Source: Haloplanus rubicundus (GTDB taxonomy: Archaea; Halobacteriota; Halobacteria; Halobacteriales; Haloferacaceae). Taken from it: a stretch of 64,000 nucleotides of DNA. Below, one piece after another: positions 1 through 8,520 of the stretch. The translations under genes and the position numbers were made by a program. The notes under the pieces were generated by a model, which saw only the letters and a list, made by a program, of their open reading frames with translations, was not told the DNA's origin and did not search any database. The stretch spans positions 124,001 to 188,000 of the forward strand of contig NZ_CP031148.1 of assembly GCF_003342675.1 (NCBI RefSeq). The letters are read 5' to 3'. The stretch's first letter is position 1. The number at the start of each line of letters is the position of its first letter.

Positions 1-1821
1 ACCCCGACTGAGGCGGGTAACTTGCCCGAATCCACTCACGAGTTACCTACCCCTTCGGAGCGAGCCGCAGAGTTCGACCGAACGTTTCCTAATCGGTCAT
101 CGCTTCCGCTCACTCGACGCCACGGCCGCCGCCTGCGACGCTCGCTCGTCGAGGTCGAGTATATCACCCGGACGACCGACACGGTGTCTCCGATGGAAGA
201 CTCGCAATCGGTAAATGAGGTTCGTCGGATCGACCCGCTGACCTGGGGCGCGGCCGTCGAGGACTTGCTTGAATCGCACGAACGAATGCGGAATACGACG
301 CTGAATTTCAAACACGACGACGGGACCGAGTGGTCGCGTCCGTCTGAAAATCGTTGGACAGAGGGCTATCAGAAACGCTACTTCGCGCAGATGAAAGGCT
401 GGCTCCGTGAACTGACCGGTGGAACCCGGCCGAGTGGTGGGGAAACAGAACCGTCGTATGCAAATCCGACGATCTGCCTCATCACTCGGTCGGCATCCAG
501 TACGCCGGATGGTGACCGGCTCGCCCCAACTGATCACGACGCGGCACTCGCTGACTCTTGGTCGGACGTGTATCATACGCTCCGAAACGTCATGCGGTCG
601 CTCGGCTTCGAACTCGGCGAAGACTGGCAGTACGACCGCCGGCAGGAACCCCACACCGGAAAGCGAGGATCGCACGGGACGAATACCTGCTACGGTCACG
701 AACACATCGTCTTGGTCGTCGACGGCTCGATCACGCCGGGCGCCCTTCGGAAAGTCGTCGAGAAACACGTCGACGCCTGCGAACCGGCCGGCCCCGACGC
801 CCACGATCTCGACGTACCGAACTGGGACGCAAACCCCGATGCCGTCGGAACAGTCGAGTGCTTCGATCCCGACGACGTGGAGGATATCGCCGCATACGTG
901 GCGTCGTACTGTTCCATCCAGCCGACGGACCTGCTCGAACGGAGTACGGAGTACCAAGCGTGGGCGGCTGTCAAACACGCGACGAACACGCGCACGATCT
1001 CGCGCTCGGTCGCGGCGAAACACGCGGCGAAAGCTGACCGCTGTCGACAGCGGGCCGAAGATCCGAAAACGGAACAGGAACACGATCACGGGGGAGAGGT
1101 CGTGAAAGCGGCCGACGGCGCCCACCATCACGTAGAATGTGCTGAGTGTGGGTCGGCGCACGATATACCTCAAGAGACGCTGTCTCGCGCCCGACTCGAC
1201 GCTGACAAAGGTCACGATGGCGACCTACCCCCGCGCGGCGGCCACGCCGAGATTGATGATCAAGAAGAGGACGATCAGTCGCGTCAAGAGGAACTGCGCG
1301 AGCGATGGCCTTCGGCTGACTCCGCGGCGACGTTCGGTGAATCGCTGAAACGAACTCGGGTTCGTTCACACATTCGCCGAATTCTGGAACACGAACCGTC
1401 GATTACTGCGCCTCGTCTCGCTGGTCGTATCGGTGAGCCGCCCGATCTCGTCGAGGACCTGCTCGAAGAGGAGCGCCGTGGGACCGATCCGGATGAAGTG
1501 GTCGGCTTCGAGAATCCATCCGAACCGTCGTGGAACCTGACGAGTGTCGAGGTGAACGGTGAGGAGCATACTGTCGCCTGCGATGGCGGGGGTCCCGAAA
1601 TGATCTGCGTCAGAAAGCCGTGGGAAAAGATTCGGCGTGAGACGAAGCTCGGAAGGGAGGACGCTGATCGAACGAAGTGGCGATGTGGAAAGTGCAACTT
1701 TGCGACCTACGATCCAGATACGATGGCCGGACACCTCGTCGAATGCCTCAACTGTTGGCGTCATCTCGATCTCGAAATCATTGATGACGTGCTGCTCGTA
1801 GACCGGCCTCCACGCTCCTGA
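1..1821 (+). CDS. Rolling-circle replication initiator (haloarchaeal RepA/HUH type), 5' partial
   Basis: This protein nicks and joins one strand to start rolling-circle replication of the circular viral genome. A His-Glu-His metal-binding motif lies at 697-705 inside Cys-Tyr-Gly-His-Glu-His followed by hydrophobic residues. A Tyr-x3-Tyr pair lies at 895-909 (YVASY), the place of the catalytic tyrosine motif. A conserved ATNTR-type segment follows, as in haloarchaeal plasmid and pleolipovirus Rep proteins. CxxC pairs and a C-terminal Cys/His finger (about 1681-1770) suggest DNA binding. The frame has no stop between base 1 and the first possible start (TTG at 22), so the gene is probably cut by the edge. 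ATG at 193 is an alternative start but would lose coding-like sequence. Confidence 0.8.
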   Translation, partial: TPTEAGNLPESTHELPTPSERAAEFDRTFPNRSSLPLTRRHGRRLRRSLVEVEYITRTTDTVSPMEDSQSVNEVRRIDPLTWGAAVEDLLESHERMRNTTLNFKHDDGTEWSRPSENRWTEGYQKRYFAQMKGWLRELTGGTRPSGGETEPSYANPTICLITRSASSTPDGDRLAPTDHDAALADSWSDVYHTLRNVMRSLGFELGEDWQYDRRQEPHTGKRGSHGTNTCYGHEHIVLVVDGSITPGALRKVVEKHVDACEPAGPDAHDLDVPNWDANPDAVGTVECFDPDDVEDIAAYVASYCSIQPTDLLERSTEYQAWAAVKHATNTRTISRSVAAKHAAKADRCRQRAEDPKTEQEHDHGGEVVKAADGAHHHVECAECGSAHDIPQETLSRARLDADKGHDGDLPPRGGHAEIDDQEEDDQSRQEELRERWPSADSAATFGESLKRTRVRSHIRRILEHEPSITAPRLAGRIGEPPDLVEDLLEEERRGTDPDEVVGFENPSEPSWNLTSVEVNGEEHTVACDGGGPEMICVRKPWEKIRRETKLGREDADRTKWRCGKCNFATYDPDTMAGHLVECLNCWRHLDLEIIDDVLLVDRPPRS

Positions 1822-1885
1822 TTTTCACTTTCACCCGGGTAGATTGCCCGCTTAAGTCTAGTCTAGAATAACAGTTCATTGTAGT

Positions 1886-2224
1886 ATGTCAACGAACGAA
1901 ACCCCGTCGTTCGACGAACTCGACCCGGTAGAATCGACCCCTGAAACGTCCGGCTCTGACTGGATCAATCCTGAAACCGGCGAGAAGTTCGTCGGTGAGA
2001 TCACCGGATTCAATCCCGGTGCAGGAGGTGAAGGCAACGCTGGAGTGGTCGAAATCGAGGGTCGGCCCTACTCCCTCAACTGGAGCCAGCGGGACGATCT
2101 GATCGCCTCGCTCGTCGTCGGCTCGACGATGGGCATCCACAAGCTGGACGAAGAGGAATCGTTCACCGATGACGACACCGGTGAGGAAGTTGTCTACAAC
2201 CCGACTGAAGTGAGGTTCGCCTAA
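1886..2224 (+). CDS. Small acidic pleolipoviral protein, function unknown
   Basis: A 112-residue soluble acidic protein with no membrane segment and no cysteine. The middle (residues about 30-75) looks like a small beta-rich fold (GEKFVGEITG, VVEIEGRPYSLNW). It sits between rep and the structural genes. Its stop codon overlaps the start of the next gene (TAATG), so the two are translationally coupled. A weak TATA-like CTTAAG at about 1851 lies roughly 30 bases upstream of the start, so a promoter for the structural operon may sit here. It occupies the place of small non-structural ORFs in pleolipoviruses. I do not recognise a specific function. Confidence 0.7.
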   Translation: MSTNETPSFDELDPVESTPETSGSDWINPETGEKFVGEITGFNPGAGGEGNAGVVEIEGRPYSLNWSQRDDLIASLVVGSTMGIHKLDEEESFTDDDTGEEVVYNPTEVRFA

Positions 2225-2628
2225 TGGCGATGAACCACTCTTCACCGTCGGAACTCGTCAGTAACTACGCGAACATCCGCACGATCCCGGCCATGCTGTC
2301 GGTCGTGTTCGCCGTCGCATCCCTCTATCAGTTCGGTGGGATCGCAACAGTCGAACTCGTGTGGCTTTCGAACTACACACTCACCACCGAACACGCGGCA
2401 ATCGCCTCGCTCGCCACGTACGTGGTCGCGCTCCTGTCGAGCGAAACCAAGTCGTTCGAATACTACGAGACGTGGGAGCAGCTGATGATCGGCCTCGGGT
2501 TCGCCGTGATCCTCGGTGACTATCTGACCACCGAAGTCACCGACCTGCTCATGCAACTTGGCGACCCACTTGGCTACCAGATCGCGTTCGTCGTCACGAT
2601 CTTGGCGTGGACGGTCACGGTGAGGTGA
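2224..2628 (+). CDS. VP3-like internal membrane protein of the virion
   Basis: A 134-residue protein with about four hydrophobic helices: near residues 18-40, 43-68, 82-100 and 112-133. Pleolipovirus virions contain a small multi-helix protein lining the inside of the membrane vesicle (VP3 in HRPV-1). This gene has the right size, topology and position, directly upstream of the spike gene. The start overlaps the previous stop, and the spike gene begins 7 bases after the stop. Assignment rests on topology and synteny, not on a sequence motif. Confidence 0.72.
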   Translation: MAMNHSSPSELVSNYANIRTIPAMLSVVFAVASLYQFGGIATVELVWLSNYTLTTEHAAIASLATYVVALLSSETKSFEYYETWEQLMIGLGFAVILGDYLTTEVTDLLMQLGDPLGYQIAFVVTILAWTVTVR

Positions 2629-2635
2629 TTCCACG

Positions 2636-4114
2636 ATGAACCGATCTCGTATTGTCTCCGCGCTGCTCGCCTGCCTGCTCGTGACGGCTGGCGTTGCTGG
2701 CCCGTTGTCCCAACCGGCTCAGGCCCAATCGGTCACCGAGCAATGCAATCCGCTCGACCGTCAGGTTGCATTCCTCGTCAGTCCCCTGAAAGCGGGAGCC
2801 GAGGGTATTCTGTGCGTGGGAGATTACTTCAGTAATCCGCCCAGCATCGACGGCGGAGATGCTGAACAAACCAAGGTAGACATCTACTCGGAGGCGACGA
2901 CGATGAAGGCCGAAGAGGATGTTTACTTCAAGACTGTCGACAACTACCTCAACGACTCCGAAACGGTTGCTTGGAGTAAGGCACAGGTCGCAATTGCTGA
3001 GGCCTATCAGAACGGCTCGACCCAAGCAACGGCTCGGTATGAGGCTGAAAAGGCCATCGAGGAGTATTACGCTGTCAAACAGCGTAATCTCGCGTCTCGC
3101 TGGAATGTGCACGTTGATCGGGTTCAGTATCTCCACGACGCCGCTGAAAATGAGAGCGGCATCGATCAACCGAGGTTCTTCAGTCAGGACTTAGGCGCTG
3201 ACTACGATCTGATGTTCCAAAACGGGACCGTCACGCTGGTCAACGGGACCAGCATCGACGCCCGCGTTCTCCGTGGCACCTTCAGCGGAAACCCCGAGGA
3301 CACGGTTAGTCTGACGACGGACACGAATAACGGCTACTCGCCGGATCAAATCTACGTAGATGCCCCTACGTCCGCGTACAATCAGACAACCGCGATAGAC
3401 GCCGCCGGCTACACCGCTCGATTCGCGGAGATCGAGAATAAGCGGGATTCCCTCGTCGCTGAGGTTCAAACGTACGTCAATGCGACGTACGACGACTACG
3501 AGTCCGGCAACATCAACGCCTCCGACGTGATCTCGTCGCAGACTGCCATGTTCGAGTACGGGACTGTCGGCACTAATGAGTCGTCGTCGCTGTATGACGC
3601 TGTTGGTGCGCTTGCTCTCTCGGGCTACGATACGCCGAACCTGAACGGAACCGGCACGATGGACGTGCGCTATGATAATCAGACCTACACCGGTCTCGTC
3701 ATGGCTCACAACGTCCCCGGTGGCTCGTGGTCGGTGAACTCGACGTACAACACGTCGAATATCGACGGCCCTGTGTTCATCACAACGACTGACGGAACCA
3801 AGGTAGACATACCAGAGGGAGAGACCTTCACCATCGAGGCGATCCGCGCTCAAGATGGCTCGTCGATCTCGTCTGTCAACACCACAGTCAACAACTACAA
3901 AACTGCAAACGCGAGCGAACTGAAAGAAGTTCAGGAGCAACTAACAGCGCTTCGCGCCGAAATCGAGGAGCGTGAAACCTCCAGCGGAGCCGGTGGGGGC
4001 TCCGGCGGCATCGGTGGCAACACCATGCTAATCGTGCTGGCCGCTGTCGCCGCCGCCGCCATCGCCCTCGGCTCCCAGAACGGAGGTGGTCGTCAAGGTA
4101 GGGGCCGTCGATGA
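2636..4114 (+). CDS. VP4-like spike protein of pleolipovirus
   Basis: The major surface spike that binds and fuses with the host membrane. The 492-residue protein has an N-terminal signal peptide (residues 1-30, ending near QAQ), many N-x-S/T sequons suited to haloarchaeal N-glycosylation, and a coiled-coil stretch (about residues 425-450). A Gly/Ser-rich linker, one transmembrane helix (about 463-480) and a short basic tail follow. Signal peptide, ectodomain, coiled coil and C-terminal anchor in this order are the hallmark of pleolipovirus VP4. It follows the VP3-like gene and overlaps the next small gene by four bases (ATGA). Confidence 0.85.
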   Translation: MNRSRIVSALLACLLVTAGVAGPLSQPAQAQSVTEQCNPLDRQVAFLVSPLKAGAEGILCVGDYFSNPPSIDGGDAEQTKVDIYSEATTMKAEEDVYFKTVDNYLNDSETVAWSKAQVAIAEAYQNGSTQATARYEAEKAIEEYYAVKQRNLASRWNVHVDRVQYLHDAAENESGIDQPRFFSQDLGADYDLMFQNGTVTLVNGTSIDARVLRGTFSGNPEDTVSLTTDTNNGYSPDQIYVDAPTSAYNQTTAIDAAGYTARFAEIENKRDSLVAEVQTYVNATYDDYESGNINASDVISSQTAMFEYGTVGTNESSSLYDAVGALALSGYDTPNLNGTGTMDVRYDNQTYTGLVMAHNVPGGSWSVNSTYNTSNIDGPVFITTTDGTKVDIPEGETFTIEAIRAQDGSSISSVNTTVNNYKTANASELKEVQEQLTALRAEIEERETSSGAGGGSGGIGGNTMLIVLAAVAAAAIALGSQNGGGRQGRGRR

Positions 4115-4254
4115 TCTGGCTCTTGCTCCGCCCGAAACTGCTGATCGGCCTACTCGTGTTGGCCGCTGCCGGGGTGACTGCGCTCGGCGTCCCGGTCTAC
4201 GCGACCGTGGCCGATCTGCTCTCCGGGTTCGGAATCGACTGGCTACCGCTGTAA
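4111..4254 (+). CDS. Tiny two-helix membrane protein
   Basis: A 47-residue ORF starting with ATG inside the last codons of the spike gene (ATGA overlap), so it is translationally coupled to it. The product is almost entirely hydrophobic, with one helix at about residues 8-30 and a second amphipathic or hydrophobic stretch at 33-46. Tiny membrane ORFs downstream of the spike occur in this virus group and their roles are unknown. Conserved overlap and codon use comparable to its neighbours support it as a real gene. Confidence 0.6.
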   Translation: MIWLLLRPKLLIGLLVLAAAGVTALGVPVYATVADLLSGFGIDWLPL

Positions 4255-4271
4255 CATCACAACCTCCGTTT

Positions 4272-4850
4272 ATGAGACACGCAATTACCATGATCCTGAT
4301 ACTGAGTTGTATAGCCCCTACTGCGGCGCCTGTCGTCGCACAGGAGAACACGAACGCAACCGAGACGCCGGCGCCAACGACCACGGCCACGCCCTCGAAC
4401 TCGTCGGCTGCCCTCGTGATCGACAAGACCCTGCAGATCACCGAGTGGTCCTACCGCGGAGGGACGTTCGTCATCACGTTCCACTCCGACACCTACCAGT
4501 CGGTATCCCTGACTGCAGTCCCTGAATCGTCGAGTTCCGGCGAGTCGTCGGGAACGGTCAACTACAGAGAGCGGTTCGTCCAGCCCAACGCCGAGACGGT
4601 CGTCCGTATCGACGTTCCCAAGTCCGACGGTCGGGCGCGGGTCTGGATCTTCTCGTCTCGCTCCGCCGAGACTGGAACGGTTCACTATCTCGAAGCTGGC
4701 CGTTCGGCATCCCTGCTATCCGGTCCGTTCGACGGCTCGGACGTTCGAGACGGTGCCATCGGCGGCGCCTCCGGCGTCGGCTTCGCTGTTCTCTACGTCG
4801 TCGCCCGTGCCAAACTCGGCGCCGATCAACGAGGTGAGCGGCTGGCATGA
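4272..4850 (+). CDS. Secreted, membrane-anchored pleolipoviral protein, function unknown
   Basis: A 192-residue protein with a signal peptide (residues 1-23), then a Thr/Asn/Pro-rich low-complexity stretch (24-50). A beta-rich ectodomain follows (ITEWSYRGGTFVITF onward), then a C-terminal hydrophobic helix (about 165-182) and a short basic tail. The frame is open further upstream, but only this start gives a signal peptide and avoids overlap with the spike gene. The next gene overlaps its stop by four bases. It resembles secreted ORFs that follow the spike in betapleolipoviruses. A virion or host-surface role is an inference. Confidence 0.68.
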   Translation: MRHAITMILILSCIAPTAAPVVAQENTNATETPAPTTTATPSNSSAALVIDKTLQITEWSYRGGTFVITFHSDTYQSVSLTAVPESSSSGESSGTVNYRERFVQPNAETVVRIDVPKSDGRARVWIFSSRSAETGTVHYLEAGRSASLLSGPFDGSDVRDGAIGGASGVGFAVLYVVARAKLGADQRGERLA

Positions 4851-4942
4851 CCTTCGAGTTCAAACTGTTCCTGTTGATCTTCTGCGCGATGTTCGCCGCC
4901 CACATCTCCGGTATCCTCGTCTGGAGGTGGCTCGGCCGATGA
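4847..4942 (+). CDS. Tiny single-helix membrane protein
   Basis: A 31-residue ORF lying between two genes with four-base overlaps at both ends (ATGA at 4847 and ATGA at 4939). It is almost wholly one hydrophobic helix (FKLFLLIFCAMFAAHISG) with a short basic end. The double coupling is the main evidence that it is translated. Function unknown. Confidence 0.5.
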   Translation: MTFEFKLFLLIFCAMFAAHISGILVWRWLGR

Positions 4943-5784
4943 GTGCCGACGACCAGGACGTTCCCCTCGACGAGTACGAGACTGACGACGCACTCAATCG
5001 GCGCGAAACGGTCGACGACTCCGGAACTCGCGTTCCCCGAGACTCGACCCTGTTTCGCGTGTTCACGTGGTTCGTCGTTGTTTCCCCGATCCTGCTCGCG
5101 GGCGTGGCCGGTTCAGTCGTCATCGCCGCCGAGATTCTGGACTTCACGATTCCGCGACCGGTCCACGTCGTTGGCATCGCCTTCGCCATCGCCGCGCCGA
5201 CGGCCGGCCGCTGGGTCGGTGGAAAGGCGAAAGACTGGCTGTGGGACCCGAACTGGATCTACGTCGTCGATCTCGACGCCCGCTACCAGAAAGGCGCTAT
5301 CTTCAGGTGGCCGTCTCAACAGTTCCGAGAACTGGAGGTTACTGAGGGTAAACTCGACTGGCTCTCGCCGAACCTCGCCTGTGCCCGTGAGGTCGACCTG
5401 AACGAACAGACACTCAAAGGAACGTGGCGCGGGACGTTCTCCGACCGTGACCTGCTCCGGGCGCTCTCTGTCGTCCATGAGTGCCGCGAATCGCTCGAAG
5501 AGGACGCCAAGCGAGGGTTCGCTATCGAGGTCCAAGCGTTCGGCATCGTCCGTCGTGCCACTCGAAATGTCGTCCGACAGATCGTCTCGAACTTCGAAAG
5601 CTGGACGCTTCCCGACGAAGGCGATTCACTCTCTGACGAAATAGAGACGGCCATCGAACAGTACGGACTCGAAGACCGCATTCGGCAGGTCCGTGAAGAG
5701 AATCCCGACGAAGACGAGTTGAATATCGGCTTCGATGATCTCGACGGCTTCCAAAACGGCCCGGAGGCATCCGCCGATGACTGA
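4939..5784 (+). CDS. Pleolipoviral membrane protein with cytoplasmic domain
   Basis: A 281-residue protein. It has an acidic N-terminus (1-35), two transmembrane helices (about 40-64 and 70-92) and a soluble C-terminal domain of about 180 residues with conserved Trp and acidic residues. An acidic tail ends it. A large two-helix protein is conserved between the spike and the NTPase in pleolipoviruses, so it probably works in assembly or genome packaging into the membrane vesicle. ATG at 4939 is chosen because it overlaps the preceding stop; the frame is open further upstream but would overlap two genes. Confidence 0.7.
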   Translation: MSADDQDVPLDEYETDDALNRRETVDDSGTRVPRDSTLFRVFTWFVVVSPILLAGVAGSVVIAAEILDFTIPRPVHVVGIAFAIAAPTAGRWVGGKAKDWLWDPNWIYVVDLDARYQKGAIFRWPSQQFRELEVTEGKLDWLSPNLACAREVDLNEQTLKGTWRGTFSDRDLLRALSVVHECRESLEEDAKRGFAIEVQAFGIVRRATRNVVRQIVSNFESWTLPDEGDSLSDEIETAIEQYGLEDRIRQVREENPDEDELNIGFDDLDGFQNGPEASADD

Positions 5785-5902
5785 GGTCGTCGCCATGACC
5801 TTCGCCGAGGAGGTCGCCGCCGGCTGGTTCGTCATGACCGGCTCGTTCCTGATCGTGGCCTACCACCTCGCTCGCTACGCCCAACGGAGGCGCGGATACT
5901 GA
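5777..5902 (+). CDS. Tiny membrane protein
   Basis: A 41-residue ORF with a single hydrophobic helix (about residues 12-33) and a basic end. It starts inside the previous gene, and its stop overlaps the next start (TGATG at 5900-5904). It is coupled to both neighbours in the structural operon. Function unknown. Confidence 0.5.
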   Translation: MTEVVAMTFAEEVAAGWFVMTGSFLIVAYHLARYAQRRRGY

Positions 5903-6057
5903 TGTCCGGCATCGAGGACGCGCTGATGCACGGTCTGATCGTCGCCTGCTTCGTGCTGTTTCTGACCGATACTGCGACGGCTGATGCTGCACTCGTCGCT
6001 GGCGGTTCTGCGCTCTCTATAGAAGCGTACTGGGAGGTGGTTCGATCCGATGCCTGA
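5902..6057 (+). CDS. Tiny two-helix membrane protein
   Basis: A 51-residue ORF starting on the last base of the preceding stop and running eight bases into the NTPase gene. It has two hydrophobic stretches (about 7-24 and 26-42). Coupling on both sides and codon use like the neighbours argue that it is expressed. No known family is recognised. Confidence 0.5.
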   Translation: MSGIEDALMHGLIVACFVLFLTDTATADAALVAGGSALSIEAYWEVVRSDA

Positions 6058-7012
6058 TCTGAACGAAGAACTGTTCACCGCGGCCAAGCTGTACGAACAG
6101 GTCGCTGGCGATCTCGACGGTGACCGGCGCCTGCTCGATCACGCCGGACTCCCCGTCGACGACAGTACGAGCAAACACCTGTCGTTTCTCGAATCCACAA
6201 TCGAGGAAGACTGGTCGTCGTCGAGACTTGCAGCTGCGTCAGAGGCGACGATTGCCTCGGGCGCAGCGTCCCGCGCAGTTAGCGAGGGCGACGCCACCGC
6301 GCTTTCCTATCTCGTCGGTGTGACCGAACGCGAACTCGACGGCTCGTCGCTCCGACTGCCGCTCCAACTGAACGCGGCGATGGACAACAATGACGCGACG
6401 GCCTTCATCGGCGGCGCCGGAAACCCGAACACCGGGAAGACGAACCTCGTCGCGCTGCTGGCCGAACTCCGACGGGCGACCGTCGACGATCTCCTGGTGG
6501 TCTCGAACTCGCGCAGTTGGCCCGGCACGGACGAACTCGTCACCAGCGCCCACGATCTCGCCGTGACCTGTCTCAAACACCGGGAGCGACCGAAGTTCGT
6601 TTTCATCGACGAAGGCTCGACGCACTTCGACGCGCGAACTCATAGCCGAGAGGTGGCCGTCCAGTTCACCCCGCTGGCGAAGCGGTTCGCCAAGATCGGC
6701 GTCGACGTGTTCGCCACGGTCGGCCACACCGGAAAAGACCTGCATCCTGAGGTGAAGCGTCTGCTCACGCTTGCGTTCTTCAAGACCGCAAAGAAGAGCG
6801 CCAACTTCTACGGAAACTGGCCTGCTGATGCTGATATGCCGACTGATCGGTTATTCGGTGGGACTGTCGAGGAACTCGAACCCGCGCTCAAAGAGCCTGA
6901 TCCCGACGACGCGGCGCCGTGGGCGTGGAATCTCGAAGCCGAACTATTCGCTCGGGATCTTGACTGGCCCGAACTGTTTGACCGACTACGAACCCGTGGC
7001 CCCGCCGACTAA
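6050..7012 (+). CDS. VP8-like P-loop NTPase of pleolipovirus
   Basis: A 320-residue predicted NTPase, the counterpart of VP8 in HRPV-type viruses. Walker A is GNPNTGKTN with the lysine at residue 130. Walker B is FVFIDEG with Asp187-Glu188. Such proteins are conserved in pleolipoviruses and are presumed to act in genome handling or packaging. The C-terminal 65 residues (RLFGGTVEELEPAL onward) recur as a separate copy at 8521-8718. The start overlaps the previous small ORF by eight bases, ending the structural operon. The stop is followed by an AT-rich intergenic region. Confidence 0.82.
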   Translation: MPDLNEELFTAAKLYEQVAGDLDGDRRLLDHAGLPVDDSTSKHLSFLESTIEEDWSSSRLAAASEATIASGAASRAVSEGDATALSYLVGVTERELDGSSLRLPLQLNAAMDNNDATAFIGGAGNPNTGKTNLVALLAELRRATVDDLLVVSNSRSWPGTDELVTSAHDLAVTCLKHRERPKFVFIDEGSTHFDARTHSREVAVQFTPLAKRFAKIGVDVFATVGHTGKDLHPEVKRLLTLAFFKTAKKSANFYGNWPADADMPTDRLFGGTVEELEPALKEPDPDDAAPWAWNLEAELFARDLDWPELFDRLRTRGPAD

Positions 7013-7275
7013 TCAACCACCGACCGACTCAAATTGCCAATGAGTCGACCCGTCTACATCCATTTTACCAGGTGTGAGGGCGATAGCCTGTCATTTTTGT
7101 ACTAATAATTACCATTAATCATGCTCTAATTCTCAATTACAATAATTCGGCCACCGAATTTATCATCTCGCCCAAGGGAAGGGTAGGTAGCGCCGAATAA
7201 GAACGCGTAGCGGCCCCCCCGGACGCGACATGCCAGACCCGGCCGCGGCCGTTCTGGTCTTTCGGCGGAGAAACC
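7013..7275. other. AT-rich intergenic region after the NTPase gene
   Basis: 263 bases without a convincing gene. The part at about 7090-7165 is strongly AT-rich with T and A runs (CATTTTTG at about 7091), suitable for terminating the structural operon. A possible TATA-like GAATAAG at about 7194 could serve a transcript for the pilin gene, which would then have a leader of some 50 bases. It marks the left border of the variable cassette. Confidence 0.5.
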
Positions 7276-7683
7276 ATGCAACTGAAAGAACTATTCACCG
7301 ACGAATCGGCAGTCAGCCCGGTCATCGGCGTGATTTTGATGGTCGCGATTACCGTCATTCTCGCCGCTGTGATCGGCACCTTCGTGCTTGGCCTGGGCGA
7401 CCAGGTCAGCGAGAGCGCACCACAAGCCAGTTTCAGCTTCGATTTCAATGATAGCGACGGGGTGGATATCACTCATGAGGGTGGTGAGACGCTAGAGAAA
7501 GGCAATCTGAACGTCTCCAACTCATCCGCATCGGTCGCGATGAACTTCCCAGAAGACACGGTAACTGCTGGGGATACCGCCCAACACACAAATATCGCAC
7601 CATCCGGTGAAACGGTCCGTGTCATTTGGATCAATCCGGCTGGTGGCGGCACCAACACTATCGCTCGCGCGACGGCACCGTAA
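7276..7683 (+). CDS. Type IV pilin N-terminal domain protein carried by the provirus
   Basis: A 135-residue archaeal pilin/archaellin-like protein. The N-terminus has a short basic leader, the prepilin peptidase motif around Ser-Pro-Val, and the conserved hydrophobic domain (residues 14-40, [20 protein letters not shown]) typical of haloarchaeal PilA proteins. The rest is a short Ser/Thr/Asn-rich beta domain. Pilins are host surface genes and not part of the pleolipovirus core. It stands alone between the NTPase gene and a partial copy of that gene's end, so it looks like cargo. It could change host pili and affect adhesion or superinfection; that is an inference. Confidence 0.85.
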   Translation: MQLKELFTDESAVSPVIGVILMVAITVILAAVIGTFVLGLGDQVSESAPQASFSFDFNDSDGVDITHEGGETLEKGNLNVSNSSASVAMNFPEDTVTAGDTAQHTNIAPSGETVRVIWINPAGGGTNTIARATAP

Positions 7684-7730
7684 TAACGTCTCGCGATCAT
7701 ATTTTATTCGATGCGTAGAACCACCAACCG

Positions 7731-8519
7731 ATGAGTAGCTGGCCGCTCACCGAACAGTCCCTCGCGCGAACATACCAGTCCTCTTACGACGACGCCTACG
7801 AGTCCATCCTTGACTACCGACGCGTCCAGTCGTACCGACAGACACACCCGGATGCCAGCAACTACCACGTTTCGAAGGCGCTCGAACTCCCGCGCGGTCG
7901 GGTCCGCGCCTGGATGGATGGTGCGAAGCCCGACGCCCTCTCGGCCGTCAAGCGCGCGGAGGAGTTGGACTGGTTCGACGCTGACGCCACCGATCCGTCA
8001 GATCCACTTCTCGGTGCGTTCGTTAGGTTGCTCGCTGGGATTTACGCCGGCGGGTCGATCCGAACCTCAGGATGGACACCGCACTGGACGAGTGATGGTC
8101 CCATCGACGAAATCAGGCGGTCGCTTCGAACCCTGGGTATAGAGTACCGTCGTATCCACATCCATGATTCTCAGCGGGCGACCGAACTTGTTCCCAGCTC
8201 TGATGGCAGCCTTCTCGGGCGATCGCTTTTTGTTTTGGGTGCACCCATCGAGGATAAGAATAAATCCTCTGTTGATCAGCTTCCAGAGTATTTGTTTGAG
8301 CTTCCTCATTTGATTCAGCGAACTTTCGTTTATATTTATTTGACGTATAGGCAGAGCGGAAATCAGCGGACAATTAGTATTCAAGAGAACCGTAGTAAAT
8401 CATATCATAACAGTCTCGCAGATCTCATTACAGAGGTCGTTACTGACTCTAATAGCGTAACTGTCGGTGAAAATGGAATCTATGTTTCTGCAAGCGCTCG
8501 TGAAGAGTTGTCGCTTTGA
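7731..8519 (+). CDS. HTH protein with degenerate LAGLIDADG-like region
   Basis: A 262-residue protein of a common haloarchaeal family. The N-terminus contains an HTH (about residues 33-60: RQTHPDASNYHVSKALELP, then an arginine-rich helix). A segment like a homing-endonuclease core follows (about 86-102, AFVRLLAGIYAGGSI), with Gly-Gly where an endonuclease would have acidic residues, so catalysis is unlikely. The first half has haloarchaeal GC-rich codons. From about 8220 the gene turns AT-rich, which suggests a recombinant or recently exchanged 3' half. It may be a transcription regulator; its target is unknown. Confidence 0.68.
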   Translation: MSSWPLTEQSLARTYQSSYDDAYESILDYRRVQSYRQTHPDASNYHVSKALELPRGRVRAWMDGAKPDALSAVKRAEELDWFDADATDPSDPLLGAFVRLLAGIYAGGSIRTSGWTPHWTSDGPIDEIRRSLRTLGIEYRRIHIHDSQRATELVPSSDGSLLGRSLFVLGAPIEDKNKSSVDQLPEYLFELPHLIQRTFVYIYLTYRQSGNQRTISIQENRSKSYHNSLADLITEVVTDSNSVTVGENGIYVSASAREELSL

Positions 8520-8520
8520 G

